Shown: positions 55,497 to 64,000 of the stretch, one piece after another | How positions within the stretch are numbered: the stretch's first letter is position 1 | Layout of the letters: each line of letters opens with the position of its first letter | Assembly: GCA_904066235.2 (NCBI GenBank) | Contig: CAJFCV020000005.1 | Span: 8,861,501 to 8,925,500, forward strand | Reading direction: 5' to 3' | Source: Bursaphelenchus xylophilus | Taxonomy: Eukaryota > Nematoda > Chromadorea > Rhabditida > Aphelenchoididae | DNA length: 64,000 nucleotides | Notes under the pieces: model-generated | Databases searched by the model: none | Told to the model about the DNA's origin: nothing | Seen by the model: the letters and a program-made list of their open reading frames with translations, nothing else | Made by a program: the position numbers and the translations under genes

Positions 55497-55823
55497 CATA
55501 CGTATTATAATACGTATTATATGTAGAGATTTATTTATAATTTTTACATAAATAAAGAGGATGCAAAATTTCCCGTCTCGTCGCAGTCGTGCAGCAAATC
55601 TCCAGCCTCCGACGAATCCACATTATTTTTTCCAACAGACTGACAATAAGATATGTTACTTTCTCGACCATCATACTCAGAGAAATGTAAGCGCTGACGT
55701 TTGCCAGTGCCGTGGCAATTACCCGACTGTTTTGTGTCCTAGCGATTTTCTATCACTGACGTTTACCGGGCTCAAAACGGGGTTTCTAGCACTTTATTTG
55801 CCTAAAAACTATTACATTTGTAT
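55497..55823. other. Convergent 3' flanks of receptor and UGT 3
   Basis: AATAAAG at about 55552 is a likely polyadenylation signal for the receptor. The 107-codon frame at 55561 has no family resemblance and lies in the shared 3' region. Confidence 0.4.
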
Positions 55824-57816
55824 TCATTCAATTTTTCTTTTTGCTACATTCACAACAATCGGCAGAGTTTTTCTGATAACATAAACGACTGTCGCAGCAA
55901 TGAGAATGATGAATAAGAGTGTTGCAGCCAAAACATCAAGATTTAAGTATTCGATCAGCGACAAGTCGCTGGCGATAGTTTTCAGTTCCGGAAGATGGCC
56001 GCCATTAGATTCAAGAAATCTGACATAAGAAAGAAGGCGCTGTTCTCCAGTCTGTGGCTTTGTCTTGGCGAGGTTAGTAATTCTTATGGCATTTTGTTTG
56101 TAGCTGAAATCCAATCGGATTCAAGGCTTTAGTTTTCATTTCCGGCAGCTCTTTTGACACTACATAGAGGTTGATACCTCGTATTTTTTACCGATTGATC
56201 TCGGTATAACTAAACTTACGTTAGATTGGTCAAAAGTTCCTGAATTCTCCCTTCGAATTCCTCCGTCCCATACAGTAACGATCTCTTATCCAAGCTCAGA
56301 CCCCATCCATTTCTTTCGACCAATTTTGAATTTCTTGGCTGGTCAGAGAACATTCCTATAAGGAGCAATGGTACCGAAAATCTTGAAGCTTCCATGATAC
56401 TGTTATATCCTCCATGGGTAATGAAGAGCTTCGTTCGAGGATGGGCTAAAAAATTAGGCTGCACTTCGTTGGTTTCGATATTTAGTCTACCTAAGATAGC
56501 AGTTTGCGGTGCCCAGCTGCTGATAAAGACGTTTTTAAAACCTTTAGCGTATCCGGCAGAAAATTTGTCGTTCTCTGAGATCTTCATAATGAAAAAATAA
56601 TCCTTCAATCTGCCAAAGCTGTCAATGATATTCTTCCTGTATGTCTGCGGAAGAGAATTGGTTGGAACTATGGATCCGAAAGAAAAATAGACAATTCCTT
56701 CCTTTCCTTCGGACATTAGAGCCTCGTATTCTTTGGTAAGAGTAGTATCAACTTTATCCATCCCAAATCCGCCAATATGGATGACATTAGGAGGGAGGGG
56801 GCGAGGGAAGTCGAGGAGCTCATCAGTGTTGATAAAGACGAGATCAGTGGTCTTGGCGAGGTCGATTGGGTGGGTAATATCACTAAAATTAAAGAAAGAT
56901 GCCATGAATATTTCCTCTGGAATTATGGCCTAGTTTATCCAAAGTTTTCCCGCAACAGTTCGCACAAACTCCTTACCCATCATACTCCAATTTCAACTTT
57001 GCATAAAACTCATCCCAGTACTTCAAGTAGCTGTAACTTTGTCCAAATCTTTTCACAATGTTCCAGAATCTCTCAATGATTGTCATCCGATCCCCGGTGA
57101 ATCCGTTTATCGCCGCAGGGACATAACTGAATTCCGCTGGTATTCCAACCAAAGTTGCTTGATGCTCGATAATTGGACAACTGCTCATCCAAATCTTGAC
57201 AGAGATATTGAGCATATGAGCGATTACAAAAGGGCAAACATCAAATTGCCCAAAAATGATGACATCAAATTTTTCGGCTGCGATTTTTTGAATTATCCTT
57301 CTGTCTCGGAGAAGGGCTTAAAATTTGATTTTTAATCCTACAGATAACAACAAAAGATACCATTGAGAAAGCTAACCTAGACAAGACTCTCCAGACTTGC
57401 GGTTTATTGCATCCATATGGCCAATTCCATTGAGGACTCCATAGGAGAGGAGGTCCAAATTTTTAGATAGAATTCGCTCTCTTTCGGGCCAATCAAAGGT
57501 TTCTGTCCAGAGATTTGCGTGTTTGACAACTTTCAGAGATCCGGGGAGTTCGACTACGTCAGTTTCGAGGACAGTCTAGAAAAGGGACAAGCTATTTGGA
57601 CTACTGTAGCTACCTTAAAGTTTATATGAGCCCTTATGTAAAAGCATGCGCTTTACTCACAACATTATGTCCATCCTTAGCCAACGCATCCGCCAACCGA
57701 CCGTTTTGGATCATATGGGACTTGCTGATGGTTGGCGACCATACCAAAATCTTATACCCACCAGAATGCTCAATCAAAGTTAAGAACGACAAAAATATCA
57801 TCAATAATTTACTCAT
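55824..57816 (-). CDS. UDP-glycosyltransferase 3 (UGT)
   Basis: Third UGT, same role. Six exons: 57816-57661, 57575-57377, 57316-56977, 56882-56491, 56445-56220, 56103-55824, giving 530 aa. Seen: signal peptide MSKLLMIFLSFLTLIEHSGG, KILVWSPTISKSHMIQNGR with DGHNV, FGQFDVCPFVIAHMLNISVK, PLPPNVIHIGGFGMDKVDTT, VYFSFGSIVPTNSLPQ, SSWAPQTAIL then AHPRTKLFITHGGYNSIMEA, GMFSDQPRNSKLVERNGWG, the conserved AKTKPQTGEQRLLSYVRFLE, and a C-terminal anchor (VLAATLLFIILIAATVVYVI). Exons 2, 4 and 5 have exactly the same lengths as in UGT 2 (199, 392, 226 bp). The introns are shorter. All sugar-donor motifs are intact. Confidence 0.95.
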
Positions 57817-58392
57817 CGTATCTTCGCAGCGTTGAAGCCACAGCTGCTAGCTAGGTGCTTTCCCGTTGCTTCAGGGGGTTTTGTTTTTATAGTGGCAAAT
57901 GGTAAACTGTTTTTTTAAAATTTTTAGTCATCAAAAACAAAAATTGATCTAGAAGAGACAAATCAAAGGCTGCATTCAACGGAAAGTCATCAAAAAGTTG
58001 GGGTTTGAGTTGAATCAGAGATCTTGATTGATGTAATTAAAAAAAACGTTAGATTGGCAGCTCCTTTGGCTTACACTTTGTTTTATAGCAAAAGATTTTT
58101 TGTTTCTGATGACTAAAAATTAAAACGTTCATGGATGCACGTACGCAACGGTTCAAAAATTAAAAAATGATAGATTTTACGACAAAACAAGGCGATGCAT
58201 GTCAAATTCATTCAGAAAGTTCGAAAAACTGTCAATTTTTTGGATCTTTCGACCGAAATTTTCTTTTCACCGGCTTCTCTCTGAGTTCTACCACGAAAAC
58301 AGAAAATGCCAATAAATCCTTTCGTTTTCGCGGAAAATCTCGCGCAATCTGGCTTGCCGGCGTGAATCCCTGATGGTCTGGCCAATGCAGTC
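57817..58392. other. Shared upstream region of UGT 3 and the 58393 gene
   Basis: 576 bp between divergent genes. Two short segments (AAATTTTTAGTCATCAAAAAC at about 57919, trimmed here to AGTCATCAAAAAC, and GTTTCTGATGACTAAAAATT at about 58102) are inverted relatives of each other. No coding exon. Confidence 0.4.
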
Positions 58393-59962
58393 ATGTCGGA
58401 CAAGCAGACTCTCCATGCAGTGAATTCCAAGGAGTTCGCGGTTGTGGTCGGGGAATCAGAGGATGGGAACGCCAAAGTTTACCATTGTTACAACGGCTGC
58501 GAGATTGAATACGATTTCTTGAATCCGCAAGTGGGTGATTGGTACTATATTGAGGATGGAGACTTTTATGAATGTGTTAATCCGCTTCACACCTCAGTTT
58601 ATAAGGTGAAGGATGAGGAGGTTGTTGTTGTAAGTTCACTTTTATTTTTGCTTGATTTTTAGACGGCAGTGGAAGATTCTTATGGTTTTTGGGCTGAAGC
58701 AGGGGAAGGGCATCTTATTTATTTTAATTCTTGCCGCCTCTATTTTTGATATGACTTTTATTGTTGGATTTCATTGACCGGGACATTATTTTAGATGCCT
58801 TGGTTTAGAAGTCCGGATTTTTTAGTTTTTTTAATGTCCCCTGCACTATTCATGGCAGCCTAGACGAATTGAAACGCAAAATAAGGCTGAGATTGTAATT
58901 CGCTATTATTTCCGGCAGAATTTGCTTTGTTTTAGGCCACCTGATTTTAGAGTTCAGAAATAATTCAGGATCTGCGCAGAAATAATTCTTTTCTCTTTCA
59001 GATTGAGACCCCAGCTATTTTCCTTGGAGAAACTCGATTGTGCAATGAGTTTGCGGACGCTGACATCAAGAATTTTATGTATTCACCATTCATCGGCAAG
59101 ATTGCGATTGGTTCTGGAGTGGAAGATCTAAGGATGGGAAAACTTTATAATGTGGCCGCCGTTTGGTAAGTTGCGTCTTTATGCGTTCTCTTATTATTTA
59201 GGATTGCGGGGACGAATCGTTTGTTACGTTTTCTTCGGGACAGGCAACATTGCCATTTTATGGTAAATAAAGATGGCATTCAGCGGATAATGGTACTTTT
59301 TGCTACGTAAAAAGCTCAGAAATTTGTGATTGAGGTGACAATAAGTATTTTAGAGTCCGGCCGATCATTTTTACTTGAGTATAACGAACTACATTGAAGC
59401 TAAAATCCAATCCTTTCAAGGATCTATTGCACTGTGCACTTCTCCATTGTTGAACCGGCCGGTGATGGTTTATCTCACAACCGAGCGACCGTTTAGGGGC
59501 GATAGGATCAAAGTCTTGCTAATGTAAGTTGAATAGCAGTTAAGAAAGTGGAATTTTTATATTAATTTAGGCTGAGCATAGACCAATATCTAAAGTTATT
59601 TAATTCGATGACGATTTTTTTCTCACTACTTTAAATGGTGTTACTAAGCAAGAAAAACTCCTATTCTTCATTCTTTTTTTTTTATCGAGGATCACTTTTC
59701 AATAGTATTTTTTGCTTCCAGATTGATCCGAATTCATCCTCATTACCCAGTATACGTCGGAAAAGAGGCCAAAAACTTCAAGGAGGAAGTGTCAACGTTT
59801 CTCATGCCTGACCCGCCACCTGAACTCGTCGTGACACCACATGAATACCGTAAAATTTGCTCAGCCGAGGACGACGGTTCTGTGTCCGAGCTCCTCGACG
59901 ATGAAATGTCAACGTTCTCGATGGATTATTTCAAAATTCTAAAGCCGGGGGAACCTCTGTAG
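58393..59962 (+). CDS. Uncharacterised four-exon gene, 261 aa
   Basis: I do not recognise the family. Exons: 58393-58629, 59002-59165, 59380-59523, 59722-59962, in frame to TAG. The N-terminus is soluble and acidic (MSDKQTLHAVNSKEFAVVVG, HCYNGCEIEYDFLNPQVGDW). The middle has short hydrophobic strands (FIGKIAIGSG, RPVMVYLTTERPFRGDRIKV), and the C-terminus is acidic (SAEDDGSVSELLDDEMSTFS). There is no signal peptide and no transmembrane helix, so a cytosolic or nuclear protein is expected. Strand-rich alternation and the GDWYYIEDGDFYE stretch would suit a beta-rich fold, but that is a guess. The acceptor of exon 3 (ACTTGAG|T) is weak, so that junction is the least certain; the ends are firmer. 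It is divergent from UGT 3. Confidence 0.6.
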
Positions 59963-60378
59963 CCCTATCCCCAATTGATCGACTTTATTTTATAGCTAAT
60001 TTTTGGAATTTCTAACAAAAATATTATAAAATATTATTTTATATCATAAATACATATTCTTCTCAGAATTTTGTTCAAGTGGAATGTCGCGGGTTTCAAG
60101 CGTAAGATTACGCTTCTATTTTATTTTGAGTAATATTTTTTTTGAACAAATTTTTCATTTTTCGGACGTTGTCCTTGCTTTCTACTCAGAGAAATGTTCA
60201 TAAATGGTAGTCAAATGGCCGCCATAGTTCAACTGTGAAATGGGTTTTGTCATACAACGACGGATTCTCATTTATTTTCGTCTCGTATTTCGGGATTCTT
60301 TTCAAAATCCTTGATTCAAATGCAAATCAGTCCACATTTTTGACTGTTTCGCTACTGTTTGAAATGTTCCTCATGGAG

Positions 60379-60386
60379 TATATAAA
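60379..60386 (+). promoter_or_regulatory. TATA box of the 60430 secreted-protein gene
   Basis: TATATAAA, 51 bp upstream of the ATG at 60430. The preceding 59963-60378 is 3' flank and promoter sequence with no gene. Confidence 0.75.
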
Positions 60387-60429
60387 AAAACCGTCAAGAA
60401 GACGATATCAATTCAGAATCATCCACAAG

Positions 60430-61146
60430 ATGAAGTTCATTGCCTCTTTCTGCCTTCTGATTGCTGTCATTTCGGCTTTGCCTCAGATTGACATCACAAA
60501 TGGGCAGGCGAAGCAAGCTCACCATAATCATCATGATGTAAGTTTTGGCTGTTTTGGAATTCTTACAGGAGGTTTTAGAACAGCAAGCCGGTTAGTGCAG
60601 GAGAATCGCCAAAGCACAAACTCTTTGGAAACCTGTCTAAATCACCAACCTCCGATTTGTTCCTTCACATGCTCAAGTATGTTAATGTCACTGGTGATGG
60701 GTTTGTGAAGAGCTTGGAGAACGGACAAGTAGAGCACCACAAAAAGTTGGACATTGACCTCATTTTGAAGAGAAACCACTACATCATCAACCAAACTCTT
60801 CATCTTGTTGATACCAAGGTGAGAATATGCTATATCGGATATACTGTGTATCGCGAATGTTTTCTTTCGTTTGATTAGAAAGTTCCGGCTTATTTTGCAT
60901 GAGTTTTAGGTCGCACGCGAAGAGAAGATCCCAGCCCTCATGATCCTCGCTGAATACTACCTTGTTGCCGAAGATTACACCCGTGATGCATACGAAGACA
61001 AATTCGAAGAGTACATTGACTTTCTGGTCGAACTGAAGAAGATCCTCAGACACAGTGTTCCATTCAACGAGTTGAACTACTTTGACGCTCAAATCGACAT
61101 CTTGTTGAAGGCCAGAGGCAACTTGGACTTCCCGGTGGAGAATTAA
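60430..61146 (+). CDS. Secreted protein of unknown function, 194 aa
   Basis: Not recognised. Three exons: 60430-60537, 60579-60818, 60910-61146, all joined in frame. A clear signal peptide, MKFIASFCLLIAVISALPQI, is followed by a His-rich stretch (QAKQAHHNHHD), then an exon with HMLKYVNVTGDGFVKSLENG and HYIINQTLHLVDTK, and a largely helical acidic C-terminal half (MILAEYYLVAEDYTRDAYED, EEYIDFLVELKKILRHSV). No cysteine is seen outside the signal peptide, so there are no disulfides. One N-glycosylation site in NVTG and one in NQTL. Size, secretion and helical content recall nematode lipid-binding or allergen-like secreted proteins, but no family signature is visible. It lies directly upstream of vitellogenin, same strand, with a strong TATA box. 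AATAAA at about 61195. Confidence 0.75.
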
Positions 61147-61573
61147 GATCGAGTAGAAGTTGTGATTTTTTTTTGAATAATGATATATGGGCTAAATAAA
61201 TTTAACTCTGTTTTATTTTTACTTTGTATTTACAAAATCTTTTTCCATGACTTTGTCATTGATTTCGATTCCCTTCACATGATAAGCAATCCGAATTTGT
61301 AAATGTCATTCTTGGATTTTGCTCATAAAATTCGCAGCGCCTCGAGACCTTTATGGCGTCTTCCAAACGTGTCAATTCCTCCTCCTCTCAGGTCAATGGA
61401 ACGTTCTCTCTTTCCATCCAAAAGCAGAGTTGATGCTTTATCTTTCAAGCGCCTGCGGGGATTGACAGGTGTGATAAAGCCGGGAGAGGTCAGTCCGAAA
61501 GGCCAATGGACGTTGTATTCGGGTGCAGCCTATAAAAGCAGCCAAATGACAGCAGAAAACCACACGACCAAAA
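61147..61573 (+). promoter_or_regulatory. Vitellogenin promoter with VPE1 and GATA motifs
   Basis: Contains TATAAAAG at 61531-61538 (43 bp before the ATG), CCAAT at 61503, two VPE1 boxes (TGTCAAT at 61370-61376; its inverse ATTGACA at 61461-61467) and GATA/VPE2-like sites (TGATAAG at 61280-61286, TGATAA at 61472-61477). VPE1 and VPE2 (CTGATAA, bound by the intestinal GATA factor ELT-2) are the known activators of C. elegans vit genes. Presence of the motifs is seen; function is inferred. Confidence 0.7.
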
Positions 61574-64000
61574 ATGAACGTCTTCGCCGCGTTTTTCGCG
61601 GTTGTGGCCGTCGTCGCCGCTGGCACCATTTCGCCGGCGGATCTGGCCCCACAATTTCGTCAAGGGCACGAATATTCCTATATTGTCGAAGCTCAGCTGG
61701 CCTCGAGCCTGGCTGGTGAGGAACAGAATGCTGTTCAACGAGTTAGAGCCTTGATGAGATGCGGAATGCTCAGTCAGAAGAGAGCGGTCTGCAAACTGCA
61801 TGATTCCCAAATGACCAAATTGAATGACAATATCCGATTGGATGGAGAATTGGTCAAATTTGAACAAGCCAGAAAGGTGAAAGTCAATGAGGAACATATG
61901 AAAGTTCTTCAACTGCCTTTTGAAGTCAAGTAAGTTATATTTATATCGTTTTATTTAGCTAGACCTGCAGTTTAGGGCTTTTTCCCGTTCCAAATGAATA
62001 AACAGACATTGAAGAAAGAGATGACACAGGATTGTATAAATTTTTGAATTACTTCTAAACCTTTTTCAGCTATGAGAACGGCCGAATCGTCGATTTGACC
62101 TTCAGCCAGAAGGACAAAACTTTCTCTGAGAATATCAAGAGAAGTGTTGTAAACTCCCTCCAACTCAGCCTTTCCCAACAAGAAGAGCAGACTCAGCACT
62201 TCAAAGTCAACGAAACCTCGATTGAAGGAAGTTGTGAAACTCTCTACACCATCCTTCCAGAAGACAGATGTAGATCCAACAAGAACCAAAAGTCCTGTGT
62301 GAGAATCGTCAAGACTATCAACTTTGAAAACTGCGACCATTCGACCGAACTTCGTTACAACTTCTTCAGAGGAGAGCAACTTCAGGACGGTCTTCAGGAG
62401 AAAGAGTCCAACCAAACTGGAATCCAAAGGTCGACTAACATCGAGATTGAACTCAAGCGAGAATCTGAAGAAGTCTTTGTCGTCAGCTACGCCAAGTCTG
62501 TTGCTGAATACAGTGTCCCCTTGTCTTTGACGAAAAACCAATATTTGACTGCAGTTGCCATCACTGAAGTTCGTCTCCAGGACATCAAACAGCTCGAAGT
62601 TTCGGATGAAGTTGAAACCAAGAAGAAGCCTCAAAGCCTCGTGTACAACGATGAATTCGACGTGAAGAGAGAGAAGTTCTACGCTACTGGAAATGAAGCC
62701 TACTTGAAAGATCAACAGTACATCAAGAAGAGCAATATCCCTGAAGCCGTTAAGAACTTGTTGAAGGCCATGGCTCAGACCTTTGTTGCTGAATCCGTCA
62801 GCTGGGAGATGGACTCTAGAGCTCCTCAGATCTTCATGAACTTGGTGAAGATTCTCCGTCATGCCTCCAAGGATGACATTGAAGAGATCCACGAGAAAAT
62901 CTATTCCTCTGATGCTTTCGAAAAGAAATCGGTCAAGTTTGTCAAGGCCGTCATTGTCGATGCTTTGGCTGCAGCTGGAACTCACCCAACCATCACTCAT
63001 TTGCTCACTAAATTCAGAAAGGACGTCTCTGAAAGCAAATCTGCCAGCTTGTTGAAAAGAATCGCCATCAACATTCCATTCGTCAGCGAGGAGATTGTCA
63101 GCTCCATTTGGAAAGTCTGTGACATGAACACCGAGAAAAAGAGCCTCTACAAAACTTGCATCCTGAGCTGGTCTAGACTGGCCAACGCCGTGTGTGGACA
63201 ACCCGAATTCAACGGTGATTTGTGGGCTCAACAGAAGAGACAACAACCAGTTTGCAGCGAGGAATTCAAGAATGAATTGAACCAGGTAACAACCACAACC
63301 AGTGTGTGTAATATCGGTTTAGAACTTGAAATCTCTTCTGGCTGAATCCGCGGAGCCGGAATCCAGAATTCTCGCCCTGAAGGCTTATGGAAACTTGGCT
63401 CTCGAGTTGAGCGTTCCCCAGCTGGAGCAGATTGCTCGTGATCAGACCTTGGACAGGATTCAACGTCAGGTGGCCATTGACGCCTTCAGACAGTTTGGGA
63501 AGAGAATGTCGAAGAGAATCTCCAGAATCTTATTGCCTATCTTCATGGACAAAAATGAGTACCCAGAGATCAGAATGGAGGCCCTCAAGCAGCTGTTGAA
63601 CAACAATGTTGATGAAAATGTGCTTCAACAAATTTCTTTCGGAGTGATGCGCGATGCCAACATGAACATTAGAGCTTTCACCGTTTCATCTGTTTTGAGC
63701 TTGGCCCAGAAGCTGGAAAAGAGAAACCCGAGATTGTAAGCACATCTTGAGATCATCAGAAATCATTTTCCAGAGCCCAAAAGCTGATAGCCGCGGAGAC
63801 CCTGATTCGTCAAGGCTTGAGCTTCCAGCAACAACAACGCCTAGACAGGTCTTTGGCCAAACAAGATACTGAACTGCTCGGAAACTCCGCTTTCACCTTC
63901 TCTTCGATTCTTTCCAACGACTCTTATATCCCCAAGGATCTCCAACTTTCCGTTGACGCCTTGATCAACCGTCATCTTCTTCCTATTTTTGCTCAATACG
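61574..64000 (+). CDS. Vitellogenin, N-terminal part (continues beyond window)
   Basis: Yolk lipoprotein precursor, made in the intestine and taken up by oocytes. Exons in the window: 61574-61929, 62070-63285, 63323-63735, 63774-64000 and onward, about 735 aa so far. Seen: signal peptide MNVFAAFFAVVAVVAAG, then the lipoprotein N-terminal domain start FRQGHEYSYIVEAQLASSLA, followed by a large lipid-transfer helical/strand region (CETLYTILPEDRCRSNKNQK, SNIPEAVKNLLKAMAQTFVA, DIEEIHEKIYSSDAFEKKSV, LKAYGNLALELSVPQLEQIA, RMEALKQLLNNNVDENVLQQ). The residue pattern is that of nematode vitellogenins. Codon use is biased towards C-ending codons and AGA, and the promoter is strong, both fitting very high expression. 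Domains expected downstream (DUF1943, vWD) are outside the window. Confidence 0.95.

Noticed and set aside
61972..63246. 424-codon minus-strand frame
   Set aside because: Shadow of the vitellogenin coding exon on the other strand, a result of its strong codon bias.

Overview
The window looks like nuclear DNA of a nematode. Introns are short (mostly 40-100 bp) and almost all GT-AG. The intronic tRNA-Cys is close to the nematode form. Vitellogenin, nematode-type UDP-glycosyltransferases, a nematode-type serpentine receptor and a Fer-like SH2 kinase with a basic tail are all present. The vitellogenin promoter also carries VPE1/GATA motifs known from Caenorhabditis. Species cannot be resolved from sequence alone. 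Gene models below were built by joining exons by hand at splice consensus sites; every multi-exon model adds up to an open frame, but none is confirmed by transcripts.

Layout. 0-9.9 kb is gene-poor and repeat-rich: a mariner remnant, two MITE families, a foldback palindrome, and a 1.8-kb element with extremely GC-rich inverted ends. It holds one candidate two-exon microprotein. 9.9-19.1 kb is a housekeeping block: GET1/WRB, NDOR1 (with a tRNA-Cys inside an intron) and YIF1, all on the minus strand, then divergent cytosolic tryptophanyl-tRNA synthetase on plus, followed by a small secreted-peptide gene. 20.1-23.6 kb is a three-deep nest of DNA transposons. 23.7-26.6 kb is a Fer-like SH2 pseudokinase. 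27-33 kb is nearly gene-free apart from one weak small gene, a 148-bp MITE and a 645-bp foldback element full of TGCGGGCA repeats.

33-58 kb is a metabolism block: alcohol dehydrogenase, beta-glucuronidase, a cytochrome P450 and three UDP-glycosyltransferases, with one serpentine receptor between two of the UGTs. P450 (phase I), UGT (phase II conjugation) and beta-glucuronidase (deconjugation) could act on the same lipophilic compounds, but this is inference from families and proximity. 58.4-64 kb holds an uncharacterised four-exon gene, a secreted protein of unknown function with a clear TATA box, and the 5' part of a vitellogenin gene running off the window end.

DNA transposons shape the region. 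One MITE family with TA-flanked CAGTGGGGGACCTGATCC ends has eight copies, three of them inside introns of the P450, UGT and pseudokinase genes. A second family (GGGAAGTACYCCAAGTGCGAC ends) has four copies.
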